A DNA stretch of 64,000 nucleotides from the NCBI RefSeq assembly GCF_005869935.1, contig NZ_SZQF01000005.1, positions 62,001-126,000 on the forward strand, read 5' to 3'. Below are positions 42,332-51,378 of the stretch, in pieces. Numbering within the stretch: the first letter of the stretch is position 1; each line of letters begins with the position of its first letter. Position numbers and translations under genes: made by a program. The notes under the pieces were generated by a model. That model had not been told where the DNA came from, ran no database searches, and saw only the letters and a program-made list of their open reading frames with translations. The DNA is from Winogradskyella algicola (GTDB lineage Bacteria; Bacteroidota; Bacteroidia; Flavobacteriales; Flavobacteriaceae).

Positions 42332-42691
42332 ATGAGTATTACCAATGTTTACGGAAAGCCATTGCAGGCTTGCTGCACAGACCCGATGACAGGCTATTTT
42401 AGGGATGGCTATTGCCGTACCATGCCAGAAGACACAGGAACACACGTTCTATGTGCTCAGGTTACTAGTGAATTTTTAAAGTACACAAAAATGCGAGGTA
42501 ATGACCTTACCACTCCAATTCCTCAATGGAGATTTCCCGGATTAAAGCCTGGCGATAAGTGGTGTTTGTGCATATCGAGATGGCTTGAGGCTGAAAAAGC
42601 TGGTGTAGCACCTAAAATTGATCTAGGTGCCACACACATAAAAGCTTTAGAATATACAAGTTTAGAACTTTTAGAAAAGTACAAACTTTAA
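42332..42691 (+). CDS. DUF2237 family protein
   Basis: The 119 residues closely follow DUF2237: NVYGKPLQACCTDPMTGYFR near the N-terminus, HVLCAQVTSEFLKYTKMRGN in the middle, and PGLKPGDKWCLCISRWLEA later. Length is normal for the family. Its conserved cysteines (two in QACC, one in HVLC, two in WCLC) suggest a metal or redox role, but none is established. Transcribed away from the DUF2452 gene. Confidence 0.9.
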   Translation: MSITNVYGKPLQACCTDPMTGYFRDGYCRTMPEDTGTHVLCAQVTSEFLKYTKMRGNDLTTPIPQWRFPGLKPGDKWCLCISRWLEAEKAGVAPKIDLGATHIKALEYTSLELLEKYKL

Positions 42692-42717
42692 CTTATTAGA
42701 GAAATATTCGTATCGGT

Positions 42718-43227
42718 CTACTCAAAATCTATTTGCACGGTTACTGTGCCTTCAATAGCTCTTAAATTATTTTCAACTTGATTTAAGCCATCACTGCCAG
42801 GCTGGCAGCTTCCGCCAGGAGGACCTTCACATCCATAGCTTAAAATTACAATATGGTATTCACCTCCCACAATGCCTAAATTGTAACCTGGAATATCATC
42901 TGGTGCAACTGGTGCTCCTCTTGTAGGTATAGCCTCTCCATTTTCCCAAGAGATAGTGAAATTCAGATTTGGGCTTGTAGTACTCTCATAAGTTAACGTG
43001 TATTGTGTTGCCGTTGGACGTACTTCAAAAACAGCCATACCATAAACAGCTGCAAAATCATTTGTTGAAGGCGGTCGCTCAATTTCATACTGCCCAAATA
43101 TTAAATTATCGACTTCAAAAATCATTGGTTGTTGTGCTTGTTCATTCTCATCACTATCATCACTTGAGCATCCGAATGATAATCCTAACAGTATGAATAT
43201 CATTAAAAGTTTTAATGTTGTTTTCAT
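42718..43227 (-). CDS. Lipoprotein of unknown function
   Basis: The ATG at 43227 opens into a lipoprotein signal (MKTTLKLLMIFILLGLSFGC, Cys20) followed by an acidic stretch (SSDDSDENEQAQQ), a common Bacteroidota export tether. The 169 residues are otherwise beta-rich, with a Gly/Pro/Cys cluster (GCEGPPGGSCQPG) that may form a disulfide. No family recognised. It converges with the DUF2237 gene, with 26 bases between stops. Confidence 0.65.
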   Translation of the reverse strand: MKTTLKLLMIFILLGLSFGCSSDDSDENEQAQQPMIFEVDNLIFGQYEIERPPSTNDFAAVYGMAVFEVRPTATQYTLTYESTTSPNLNFTISWENGEAIPTRGAPVAPDDIPGYNLGIVGGEYHIVILSYGCEGPPGGSCQPGSDGLNQVENNLRAIEGTVTVQIDFE

Positions 43228-43389
43228 TTTTTTAAAAGGTTTACGATTATAGTAATCCAACGGATGACTTTTAAAATGTCATCACACTAATTTGAAATTC
43301 TCAACAAAATTTATCATAAAATATTATTAAACTCTTTGCTTATAAAGGCTTTGTCAGTTATATTAAAGAAAACTAAAAAAGAAGATTAC

Positions 43390-43692
43390 ATGACAATTAT
43401 TTTTGAATATGACGATGTTACCGCAAGTGACAGTCTAGAAACATTTACAAAAGAAAAACTTACGAAACTTTTTAAACGTAACGAGCTTGTTATTAGAGCT
43501 GATGTATTTTTTAAAACTGAAAACACAACTAGTGATGAAACTGGTATGATTGCAGGTATACGCCTTAGTGCACCAGGACCGCGATTATTTGCTGAAGCAT
43601 CAAAAGCTAATTTTAGAGATGCTGTAAGTGAAGTTGTCAACGAGTTGCAACGCCAGCTAACAAAACGAAAAGAAACCATGAAAAATTATTAA
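43390..43692 (+). CDS. HPF/RaiA-family ribosome-associated protein
   Basis: The ATG at 43390 is chosen because MTIIFEYDDVTASDSLETFT opens the family domain; the upstream ATG at 43336 would add 18 residues with no family match. The 100 residues contain KLTKLFKRNELVIRADVFF and LSAPGPRLFAEASKANFRDA, then a basic C-terminal helix. HPF/RaiA proteins bind 30S subunits and promote inactive ribosomes in stationary phase. It is followed after 2 bases by an ArsC-like gene, so the two are co-transcribed. Confidence 0.82.
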   Translation: MTIIFEYDDVTASDSLETFTKEKLTKLFKRNELVIRADVFFKTENTTSDETGMIAGIRLSAPGPRLFAEASKANFRDAVSEVVNELQRQLTKRKETMKNY

Positions 43693-43694
43693 TA

Positions 43695-44138
43695 ATGACA
43701 ATAGATAATAAAGAAGGACTCATTAATTGTATTTATGCTGGCAGTACACAATTTAGTGCACAAATAGAAGCTATTTTAAAAGCTGCTAAAAAAGATACAC
43801 ATGCAATAGATATTACTAAGACAATGCCATCTGATACCATATGGCACGATATAGCCAAACGATTAAACACTTCCTTGCGATCTTTTGTAGATATACAACA
43901 GGTTGAAGGCTATGATGCCGACGCTAATTATTCTGAAGAAGGTTTGGTAAAAATACTCGCTCAACACCCTGAAGCTATGATAGGAACCATTGTAATGGAA
44001 GGTGAAGACATAAAGCATATCAAGAGACATACAGAATTGCTCGAATTTTTTAATGTAGATTCTGCTGGTCTAGAAAAAACCATGCATACAGAACCTCCAA
44101 CTACCAAGCGGCAAACGGAAGATGAAAATTTTATATAA
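43695..44138 (+). CDS. ArsC/Spx-like thioredoxin-fold protein without the catalytic cysteine
   Basis: The 147 residues resemble the arsenate-reductase (ArsC/Spx) fold, with an N-terminal strand and helix (NCIYAGSTQFSAQIEAILKA), then LNTSLRSFVDIQQ and YSEEGLVKILAQHPEAMIGT, matching the ArsC order of helix and PIV-like strand. The C-x5-R redox site of true ArsC is not seen; the loop after the first strand is AGSTQFS. It may be a regulator rather than a reductase. It starts 2 bases after HPF, which suggests a related role in stress or resting cells. Confidence 0.6.
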   Translation: MTIDNKEGLINCIYAGSTQFSAQIEAILKAAKKDTHAIDITKTMPSDTIWHDIAKRLNTSLRSFVDIQQVEGYDADANYSEEGLVKILAQHPEAMIGTIVMEGEDIKHIKRHTELLEFFNVDSAGLEKTMHTEPPTTKRQTEDENFI

Positions 44139-44142
44139 TAAA

Positions 44143-44170
44143 AAACCTCTGAGCATTCAGAGGTTTTTTT
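44143..44170. terminator. Bidirectional terminator between convergent genes
   Basis: The arms acctctga (44145-44152) and tcagaggt (44157-44164) form a perfect 8-bp stem around gcat, extended by A and T runs on the two sides. It lies 5 bases after the ArsC-like stop and 11 from the stop of the OYE gene, so it can serve both. Confidence 0.85.
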
Positions 44171-44180
44171 GTCGCAAGAT

Positions 44181-45251
44181 TTAGTAATCTGTATAACCTT
44201 CTTTACCTGGTGTATAAAACAGGTCAGGATTTGGATCTTTTAAATCTGCTCTATCTAAAAATTTTTGAACTAGATCTGGATTACTTATAAATGGTCTTCC
44301 GATGTAAGCGAGATCGTAACCATCAGATAATATCTTTTCTGCATCATCTACACTATTTATGTCACCACCAGTAATAATGGTATTTTGAAAGTGTAGTTTT
44401 ATGGTACTTTTTATATCTGTCTTAAAATCTGGCGCACCCATACTGCCAGAATGGTCTGCGATATGTATATAAGCTATACCTATTTCTCTTAGTTCTGATG
44501 CTAGATAACTATATAAGTCAACTAGGTCTTCATAATCATGATCTACATCATTCATAGCACCGTAAGGGGATATCCTAATACCGACCTTGTCTTTACCCAC
44601 GCTTGCGACGACTTTTTTTGAAACTTCCAATACGAATCTAGCCCTATTTTTAAAGTCACCACCATAAGCATCCTCACGTACATTAGATTTAGGATTTAAA
44701 AATTGATCTAATAAATATCCGTTTGCAGCATGTAGCTCAACACCATGCACTCCTGCTCTATTTACCAATGCTGTTGCACTATCTACAAACTCTTGCTGGG
44801 TTTGTATTATGTCTTCTAAGGTCATTGCCCTAGGCGTAACATGTGGCACCATTCCTTTGGTATCGGTAAACATTTCACCTGCGGCTTTTACAGCACTAGG
44901 TGCTAAAACTTCACCTGCTTCTGGTAAATTCTCTGCACCAACAATTCGTCCGCAATGCATTAATTGTACAAAAATTTTACCATTTTTTGCATGCACTGCA
45001 TCTGCTACTTTTTTCCAGCCTTCTATTTGTAAAGGCGAATAAGCGCCAGGTATTCTTGCATAGCCAATACCATTTACAGAAGGTGAGGTTCCTTCGGTAA
45101 TTATTAATCCTGTTGATGCACGTTGTGCGTAATACTCCGCCATAAGATTATTTGGTACATTATCTATGGCTCTACAACGTGTCATTGGTGCCATAACTAT
45201 TCTATTGTCAAGGGTTTGATCCCCTAATTGGTAAGATTGAAAAATACTCAT
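44181..45251 (-). CDS. Alkene reductase (Old Yellow Enzyme family)
   Basis: The 356 residues follow the OYE pattern throughout: RIVMAPMTRCRAIDNVPNNL at the start, EYYAQRASTGLIITEGTSPS, then IFVQLMHCGRI, and GVHGVELHAANGYLLDQFLN with the substrate-binding H-A-x-N-G-Y. FMN-binding IGRPFISNPDL is near the end. These flavoenzymes use NADPH to reduce activated alkenes such as unsaturated aldehydes, ketones and nitro compounds. Length is typical. It is the sole gene in its unit, with hairpins on both sides. Confidence 0.93.
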   Translation of the reverse strand: MSIFQSYQLGDQTLDNRIVMAPMTRCRAIDNVPNNLMAEYYAQRASTGLIITEGTSPSVNGIGYARIPGAYSPLQIEGWKKVADAVHAKNGKIFVQLMHCGRIVGAENLPEAGEVLAPSAVKAAGEMFTDTKGMVPHVTPRAMTLEDIIQTQQEFVDSATALVNRAGVHGVELHAANGYLLDQFLNPKSNVREDAYGGDFKNRARFVLEVSKKVVASVGKDKVGIRISPYGAMNDVDHDYEDLVDLYSYLASELREIGIAYIHIADHSGSMGAPDFKTDIKSTIKLHFQNTIITGGDINSVDDAEKILSDGYDLAYIGRPFISNPDLVQKFLDRADLKDPNPDLFYTPGKEGYTDY

Positions 45252-45279
45252 TTTTATTTTTGGTTTTATGTTAAAAATA

Positions 45280-45309
45280 AAGTGGTAACTCTATAAAAGT
45301 TACCACTTT
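45280..45309 (-). terminator. Terminator downstream of the 45330 gene
   Basis: The arms agtggtaact (45281-45290) and agttaccact (45299-45308) form a perfect 10-bp stem with an 8-base loop. Read on the minus strand it is followed by TTTATTTTT. It lies 20 bases after the stop at 45330. Confidence 0.75.
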
Positions 45310-45329
45310 TTACTATTAATTAGTTCTAG

Positions 45330-45701
45330 TTAAGACTTTTTAGTGTCAACAACTGCTAAAGGCTGAATCTGCGACTTCAGTTGTTTATATAGCGTGAATT
45401 GCGGTTTGGTTAAAATATTACGCATTTCTAATGATTCTGCCTTTCTTAGCTTATATAAACGATTAAGTTTTTCTTCTCCATTATAATTGGCATGAATCTT
45501 TTCTTCTCGTATTAAAAATTCCTCAACTTTTTTTTGAAATAAAACGAATTGCTTGGCATCTAATTCCAATTCATCATCATATTTATCTGTAATACTTGCC
45601 GCAACAGTCTCCAATGATTCATTATTTTGTTGCATAATAGGATCTTGAGAAAAGATGATCGTTGAAAATGATAAAAAGCATATAGTTATTAGTATCCGCA
45701 T
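45330..45701 (-). CDS. Small exported protein of unknown function
   Basis: The 123 residues begin with a signal peptide (MRILITICFLSFSTIIFSQ). The rest is helical and charged (FQKKVEEFLIREEKIHANYN; LRKAESLEMRNILTKPQFTL). The LTKPQFTLYKQL motif near the end weakly recalls the LTxxQ periplasmic chaperone-like proteins (CpxP/Spy), and the size fits, but this is only a suggestion. Confidence 0.6.
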   Translation of the reverse strand: MRILITICFLSFSTIIFSQDPIMQQNNESLETVAASITDKYDDELELDAKQFVLFQKKVEEFLIREEKIHANYNGEEKLNRLYKLRKAESLEMRNILTKPQFTLYKQLKSQIQPLAVVDTKKS

Positions 45702-45864
45702 ATCTGAATTTTTTTGGTTTAGTTTAATATAACCAATATATGCGTATCATTCAAATATTTTAAGAGACCTTAACATCATTTGATCCACTTTAACCTGGAA
45801 TTAATACTTTATATATTTAATTAAAACACATTATAAATCAATAAGTTAAGTGTCAAGGTTTTTT

Positions 45865-47418
45865 CTAGTCTTCAGGAGGGTATCCGTGAATCTCTTCAAA
45901 CTTTTCATCAAAATTAGTTCTAAGATATGAGTTGAGCTTTTTCTGATAATCATCCTTCAACCATTTCAGAAAGTTGTGAGTACTTTTACTAATACATTTG
46001 GCATACACTTCTATACGCTGGTTGATATCGTCTTTTAGTAATTTGGCTAGAGCTAGTGCATCATACACATCCTCACTATTTTCAATACATATTTTTGCAT
46101 GATGTTCAATAGATCGTTCCAACACTACTTTTGAAGATTCGCCAGCATCAACCGCATCCTTGTAAGTTTGTCTGATATCAAAGTAAGTATTTTCAGATTT
46201 TGAAAATTCATCTTTGATATCATCTGCTAAATCGTGTTTAAAGTTGGCTTCAATAGCTTCATCATCTTTAATACGATCAGTATACCAGTTTGGTGATTTA
46301 AAAATTAATTGCCAATCTAAGTCTGCTCCCCAAGGACCGAAACGGTAAAGGTTATTACCTAAATCTATTACTGTAAACTTCTCTTTATTATTTAAGATAC
46401 GAGAGCCACGACCAATCATTTGGTAATAGAGTGTTAATGACTTTGTCGCTCTATTTAAGATAATCGTATCAATTGTTGGTTCATCAAAACCAGTAGTTAA
46501 GATACTTACCGAAGTTAGTATAGCATTTGGTGTTTTGTGAAACCAATCTAAAATTTGTTTACGCTGCTTTTTTGTTGCGGTATTGTCTAAGTGCATAATT
46601 GGTAAACCTGCTTCCCTAAACGCATAATATACACTTATCGACGTGTTGATACCATTATTAAATATTAAAGTCTTCTTCCCTAGCGAATGCTTTTTGTACG
46701 CGTCTACTGTTTTTTGAAGCATTGCAGGACTTGTATATAAATCTTCGGAAGATTTTACTGTGTAGTCGCCATTAGACCCAACTTCTAGCGAAGTTAATCC
46801 CATATCATAGGCATACGTTTCGCATCGTGCTAAAAACTCGTTTTCAATAAGATTTTCTATAGACTCACCGGTAATTAACTCATTGTAATTTCCTTTCATT
46901 GGTAATTCTTTGTTAGAACTCAATGGTGTTGCAGTAACACCTAAGATAAAAGCCTTTTCAAAGAATCTAAAGAGTTTAGTAAATGAGTTGTAGTGTGCCT
47001 CATCAATGATTACCAAACCAACATCAGAGATATCTAGCTTATCATCATTCAAACGGTTATTTAGCGTTTCAACCATTGCTACAAAACAAGAATACTCAGC
47101 CTGGTCATCTAAATTCGCCTTACTATTTACCACCTTGTTGGTAACACCAAAACTAGTCAGCATTTTAGAAGTCTGATTACAAAGCTCAATACGATGCGTC
47201 ATTACCAAAACTTTTTTGTTATGATTTTTTAAGTATTGACGTACCATTTCAGAAAAGATAACTGTTTTTCCGCCACCTGTTGGCAGTTGGTAAAGCAAGT
47301 GATAATCATCTGGTGCTGTGTCAAATTTTTCAAAAATCTGACTAATAGCGCCTTGTTGGTAATCGTATAATTCTTTATCGGTTTTCTTTTCTTGAACAGC
47401 TTGGTTTGTTTGCGACAT
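45865..47418 (-). CDS. Superfamily 2 DNA/RNA helicase (RadD/DEAD-DEAH type)
   Basis: The 517 residues have the ordered SF2 motifs. They are a Q-like YQQGAISQIFE, the Walker A LPTGGGKTVIF (about 46-56), IDEAH (motif II), GVTATP (motif III), TGFDEPTIDTIILNRAT and QMIGRGSR (motif VI). The closest well-known relatives are the RadD/XPB-like repair helicases. The C-terminal 130 residues carry no recognised domain. The gene stands alone between the LTxxQ-like protein and the divergent M23 peptidase. Confidence 0.88.
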   Translation of the reverse strand: MSQTNQAVQEKKTDKELYDYQQGAISQIFEKFDTAPDDYHLLYQLPTGGGKTVIFSEMVRQYLKNHNKKVLVMTHRIELCNQTSKMLTSFGVTNKVVNSKANLDDQAEYSCFVAMVETLNNRLNDDKLDISDVGLVIIDEAHYNSFTKLFRFFEKAFILGVTATPLSSNKELPMKGNYNELITGESIENLIENEFLARCETYAYDMGLTSLEVGSNGDYTVKSSEDLYTSPAMLQKTVDAYKKHSLGKKTLIFNNGINTSISVYYAFREAGLPIMHLDNTATKKQRKQILDWFHKTPNAILTSVSILTTGFDEPTIDTIILNRATKSLTLYYQMIGRGSRILNNKEKFTVIDLGNNLYRFGPWGADLDWQLIFKSPNWYTDRIKDDEAIEANFKHDLADDIKDEFSKSENTYFDIRQTYKDAVDAGESSKVVLERSIEHHAKICIENSEDVYDALALAKLLKDDINQRIEVYAKCISKSTHNFLKWLKDDYQKKLNSYLRTNFDEKFEEIHGYPPED

Positions 47419-47443
47419 AAATTGTATTGTAATTTGAGAAGTG

Positions 47444-47451
47444 CAAAATTA
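47444..47451 (-). promoter_or_regulatory. -7 element upstream of the helicase gene
   Basis: Plus-strand CAAAATTA is a perfect inverse of TAnnTTTG, 26 bases before the start at 47418. No clear -33 TTG was found at the expected distance. Confidence 0.4.
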
Positions 47452-47478
47452 AGGCTTTTTAGTCGATGAATAAAGTGA

Positions 47479-47509
47479 TTTGCGATTAACAATATTTGTC
47501 TTAATTTAG
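47479..47509 (+). promoter_or_regulatory. Predicted promoter of the M23 peptidase gene
   Basis: TTTG at 47479-47482 and TAATTTAG at 47502-47509 are 19 bases apart, a good match to the Bacteroidota promoter (TTTG-N19-TAnnTTTG, one mismatch). It lies 35 bases before the start at 47544. Confidence 0.55.
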
Positions 47510-47543
47510 CGTTCTTTCAACCGAAAGAATATTTTTTAAATTA

Positions 47544-48479
47544 ATGAAAACCCTCTTATTCGCCATTTCATTTTTTATGGGTGTTAATTGTTTAAGTGCC
47601 CAAAATGAAATTCCTTCAGATACTTTAAAAATCATATTACCATCTACGTTTAAAAAGGCCAGCTTAGTAAAGGAAATAGAAATACCTTTACAATCAGCTG
47701 ATACTGATACTCTTCTCGGTGATTTACCAGATATTAAAGCTGAGCATTGGGATACAACAGTATATAACCCTTACAAGTACACTGTATCTGAATTCCCTAT
47801 TAATATCACATTTTCTGACAGCACCTATGCTTCACCTGTGTCGCATAAAAAAGTAATTACATCGCACTATGGTTGGCGAAGAGGTCGACCACACAAAGGC
47901 ATTGATATTGATTTGGTAACAGGCGATTCTGTAGTTTCTATTCTTGGCGGTATTGTAAGATTTGCAAGATATAGTCGTGGCCATGGTAAAACAGTTGTTG
48001 TTCGTCATTTTAATGGTTTAGAAACGACTTATGCTCACCTTTCACAGATTGCAGTTAAGGCAAATGATACGTTAGCAAAAGGGCAGTATTTAGGAAAAGG
48101 CGGTAACACAGGACGCTCTACTGGAAGTCATTTACATTTGGTAACAAGCTATAAAGGTGAATACATTCACCCAGAATATCTGTTTAACTTCGATGATACT
48201 AACACCATTCGTTCTAAAGATCTTTGGATAACCCATAAATGGACCAGAGCAACATACCATAGCTCTAAAGGTTTAGCAAAGCTAAGCTTATTTAATACTA
48301 AGGAAGAGGCTTTAGCCAGTTTAGAAAAGCAACGCAAAGTATATGTTGTTAAAAAGGGAGATACACTTTCCAGAATTTCTAAACGTAACCAAACGAGTAT
48401 TGCTTCAATTTGTAGAACCAACAAAATTAAAAGGAACTCTATGCTTAGGATTGGACAAAAGCTGATTTTAGAGCTTTAA
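47544..48479 (+). CDS. Exported M23 peptidase with C-terminal LysM
   Basis: The 311 residues begin with a signal peptide (MKTLLFAISFFMGVNCLSAQ). The M23 zinc peptidase domain (about 108-215) shows the metal-binding HKGIDID and GSHLHL motifs and the TYAHLSQI segment. A LysM domain (about 265-311; YVVKKGDTLSRISKRNQTSI) binds peptidoglycan. M23 enzymes cut peptide cross-links in the cell wall. LysM here is C-terminal, a frequent arrangement in Bacteroidota. Its role in wall growth or division is inferred. Confidence 0.92.
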   Translation: MKTLLFAISFFMGVNCLSAQNEIPSDTLKIILPSTFKKASLVKEIEIPLQSADTDTLLGDLPDIKAEHWDTTVYNPYKYTVSEFPINITFSDSTYASPVSHKKVITSHYGWRRGRPHKGIDIDLVTGDSVVSILGGIVRFARYSRGHGKTVVVRHFNGLETTYAHLSQIAVKANDTLAKGQYLGKGGNTGRSTGSHLHLVTSYKGEYIHPEYLFNFDDTNTIRSKDLWITHKWTRATYHSSKGLAKLSLFNTKEEALASLEKQRKVYVVKKGDTLSRISKRNQTSIASICRTNKIKRNSMLRIGQKLILEL

Positions 48480-48537
48480 AACCACTTTTATAATTCTTTA
48501 TTTTACTTATTTTGCAGTCTTAAAAATTCAATAAATT

Positions 48538-50751
48538 TTGAAAGTCTGTATTGCCGAAAAACCAAGTGTCGCAAGAGAAATTGCAAGTGTTTTAGGTGCC
48601 AACACCAAACGTGATGGCTACTTTGAAGGCAATGGCTATGCTGTAACTTACACCTTTGGTCATCTTTGTTCGCTATGCGAGCCGAGTGATTACAAACCTC
48701 ATTGGAAAAGTTGGGATCTTAACAACTTACCAATGCTTCCTGAAAAATTCAAGATTAAAGTTTCGAATAATGATGGTATAAAAAAACAGTTCAACATTGT
48801 AAAAAGTCTTTTTGATAAAGCAGATGTGGTTATTAATTGTGGTGATGCTGGCCAAGAAGGAGAATTGATTCAACGTTGGGTTTTAAGCGAAGCTAAATAT
48901 AAAGGAAAAGTACAGCGTCTTTGGATTTCATCGCTTACTACAGAAGCTATAAAAGAAGGTTTTGAAAATCTTAAACCAGCTGAAGATTATGACAATCTTT
49001 ATTATGCTGGTTTTTCTAGGTCTATTGGCGATTGGTTATTAGGTATAAATGCCACTCGTTTATATACCGTTAAACATGGTGGTTATAAACAAGTACTCTC
49101 GGTTGGTAGAGTTCAAACTCCTACCCTTGCCATGTTGGTGAATCGCTATAAAGAAATAGAAAACTTTGTACCACAACCTTACTGGGAGCTACAAACCTTA
49201 TACAGAGATACTTTGTTTAGTTACGAAGAAGGACGTTTCCTTAAAATGGAAGATGGTGAAAAGTTAGCTAATAAGGTTAAAGAACATGAGTTTGAAATTG
49301 TGTCTATCACCAAAAAGAAAGGTACAGAATATGCACCAAAACTATTTGACTTAACAGGATTGCAAGTTTACTGTAATACCAAGTTTGGATTATCTGCAGA
49401 TGACACACTAAAAATTGCTCAAAAATTATATGAAAAAAAGGTGGTTACTTATCCCAGAGTTGATACTACTTTTTTACCAAGTGATATATACCCTAAAGTA
49501 AAAAATATTTTATCAAAACTAACTGATTACAATCAGTTTACATCACCTTTACTAAATAAAAAGATAAAGAAATCATCTCGTGTATTTAACGATAAAAAAG
49601 TAACGGATCATCATGCTATAATTCCCACAGGAATGCAAACCCATTTACAGCATAATGAACAACGTGTTTATGACATCATTACCAAACGATTTATAGCTGT
49701 TTTTTACGATGATTGTAGAGTATCTAATACTACAGTTATTGGTAAAGCAGAAGATGTGAATTTTAAAACTACTGGAAAAGAAATCTTATCTAAAGGTTGG
49801 CGTGTAGTATTTGAGTCTGATGGCTCTAAATCTAAAGGAGAATCTATTTTACCTACTTTTGAAAAAGGCGAAAAAGGACCACACGAACCTTCGTTTTTAG
49901 AAAAGCAAACCAAACCACCAAAACAATATACTGAAGCCTCTCTCCTACGTGCTATGGAAACTGCAGGCAAGCGAGTAGATGATGATGAACTTCGAGACCT
50001 TATGAAAGAAAATGGTATAGGAAGGCCATCTACACGAGCCAATATTATTGAAACCCTTTTTAAGCGTAAATATATAAAGCGAAACAAAAAGCAAATCTTA
50101 CCTACGGTAACTGGTATTCAGTTGATAGATACTATTCAGAATGAATTGTTGAAATCTGCTGAACTCACTGGCACTTGGGAAAAACAATTAAAAGATATAG
50201 AAAAAGGTGAAATAAGCGCTAATACGTTTATTAAAGGAATGAAACGTATGGTTGATGCGTTAGTCTATGAGGTAAGAAGCGAAAAGGTAGAAACACGTAT
50301 TTCTGCGATAAATAATAAACCTGTTAAAAAATCTAAATCGAAACCTAAAAAAGAAAAGCTGGTTGGTACTACTTGCCCAAAATGCAAAAATGGGCATATT
50401 CTAAAAGGAAAAAGTGCTTATGGCTGCAACCTTTACGGAAAAGGGTGTGATTTTGTTTTACCTTTTAAATATGGTGAGAAAAAAATTTCAGAAAATCAAT
50501 ATGTTAGATTATTAGATAAAGGGTCTACAGTTAATCTTAAAGGCTTCAAAATTAATGGGAAATCTATTGAAGGCTTATTGCGTTTTGATGATGCCTACAA
50601 ACTTAAGTTAGAGCCTAAACTAACTGCAAAACCTAAAATTAAAATTGGTGATTCTTGCCCAAAATGCAAAACCGGCCGTATTCTAAAAGGAAAAACAGCT
50701 TTTGGTTGTAGCAATTATAAAACGGGCTGTGATTTTAGGGTTAGTTTTTAA
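48538..50751 (+). CDS. topB: DNA topoisomerase III (type IA), TTG start
   Basis: The start codon is TTG at 48538-48540, giving MKVCIAEKPSVAREIASVLG, the normal topoisomerase III N-terminus. The 737 residues have the TOPRIM site with NCGDAGQEGELIQRWVL (about residues 100-116) and the active-site tyrosine in VTYPRVDTTFLP. Residues GVGRVQTP-like SVGRVQTPTLAML are typical. The C-terminus has two zinc-ribbon modules (CPKCKNGHILKGKSAYGCNL and CPKCKTGRILKGKTAFGCSN). The enzyme relaxes and decatenates single-stranded regions of DNA. Confidence 0.93.
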   Translation: MKVCIAEKPSVAREIASVLGANTKRDGYFEGNGYAVTYTFGHLCSLCEPSDYKPHWKSWDLNNLPMLPEKFKIKVSNNDGIKKQFNIVKSLFDKADVVINCGDAGQEGELIQRWVLSEAKYKGKVQRLWISSLTTEAIKEGFENLKPAEDYDNLYYAGFSRSIGDWLLGINATRLYTVKHGGYKQVLSVGRVQTPTLAMLVNRYKEIENFVPQPYWELQTLYRDTLFSYEEGRFLKMEDGEKLANKVKEHEFEIVSITKKKGTEYAPKLFDLTGLQVYCNTKFGLSADDTLKIAQKLYEKKVVTYPRVDTTFLPSDIYPKVKNILSKLTDYNQFTSPLLNKKIKKSSRVFNDKKVTDHHAIIPTGMQTHLQHNEQRVYDIITKRFIAVFYDDCRVSNTTVIGKAEDVNFKTTGKEILSKGWRVVFESDGSKSKGESILPTFEKGEKGPHEPSFLEKQTKPPKQYTEASLLRAMETAGKRVDDDELRDLMKENGIGRPSTRANIIETLFKRKYIKRNKKQILPTVTGIQLIDTIQNELLKSAELTGTWEKQLKDIEKGEISANTFIKGMKRMVDALVYEVRSEKVETRISAINNKPVKKSKSKPKKEKLVGTTCPKCKNGHILKGKSAYGCNLYGKGCDFVLPFKYGEKKISENQYVRLLDKGSTVNLKGFKINGKSIEGLLRFDDAYKLKLEPKLTAKPKIKIGDSCPKCKTGRILKGKTAFGCSNYKTGCDFRVSF

Positions 50752-50763
50752 AGTTTATTTAAT

Positions 50764-50860
50764 GTCAGCTCGAGTGATTTTCTATAGAAAATTGTAGCGA
50801 GAGCTATTTTAAAAGACTTCTAAATAATATTCCTCATGCTTCGGAATCACTCGAAGTGAC
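50764..50860. repeat. Inverted-repeat element (REP-like) between convergent genes
   Basis: gtcagctcgagtgatt (50764-50779) and the reverse complement of 50845-50860 (gtcacttcgagtgatt) match at 14 of 16 positions. Inside lies a 16-base palindrome attttctatagaaaat (50777-50792). Elements with GTCA-TTCGAG termini recur between genes in Flavobacteriaceae as I remember; not checked here. It lies between the topoisomerase and GyrI-like stops. Confidence 0.6.
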
Positions 50861-50871
50861 GTTTCATTTTG

Positions 50872-51342
50872 TTATGTTTTGATTATAGGTACATAAAAAT
50901 CCTCTTCAGAATCTGGACTTCCATTTTTGTATTTGTCTCCCATTATCTGAAAATGCGGTCGATCGTCAATAGCGTAACCAGAATTTGGCAACCATTCTGT
51001 CATTATTCGCTGATATGTTTTGCTAGCATCCATACCTTTGTGAAGTATTTTTATGTATTCCCCTTTTGGTATTGTAAAACCCTTCATATCGCTTGGCACA
51101 TCAGCAAGGTTAGACACTTCTACACAAGCCCACATATTAAAGTTATTATTTGGCACTCCTTTTTCGTCTAAAGTAAACGTTTGCATGGCAATAGACCTGT
51201 TATTAACTAAGTTAGTTATTTCACCTTTTCTTGGAGAAAACTGCTGCCACAAAGTCTTTATTTTATGAGTTTCGTGCCGTTGCATATTAACAGAAATCCC
51301 AACAACCAACATCTCTGAAACTTGAACTATTTGAATTGTCAT
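50872..51342 (-). CDS. GyrI-like (SOUL/AraC effector-binding) domain protein
   Basis: The 156 residues match the GyrI-like small-molecule binding fold: MLVVGISVNMQRHETHKIKT near the N-terminus, LWQQFSPR, then MWACVEVSNLADVPSDMKGF followed by TIPKGEYIKILHKG and a terminal DDRPHFQIMGD and EEDFYVPI. GyrI-like proteins bind drugs or other hydrophobic ligands or modulate DNA gyrase. No DNA-binding domain is attached. It converges with the topoisomerase gene. Confidence 0.82.
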   Translation of the reverse strand: MTIQIVQVSEMLVVGISVNMQRHETHKIKTLWQQFSPRKGEITNLVNNRSIAMQTFTLDEKGVPNNNFNMWACVEVSNLADVPSDMKGFTIPKGEYIKILHKGMDASKTYQRIMTEWLPNSGYAIDDRPHFQIMGDKYKNGSPDSEEDFYVPIIKT

Positions 51343-51378
51343 TTATGCGTCTTTTTTTCAAAAACATAAAAGTATAAA

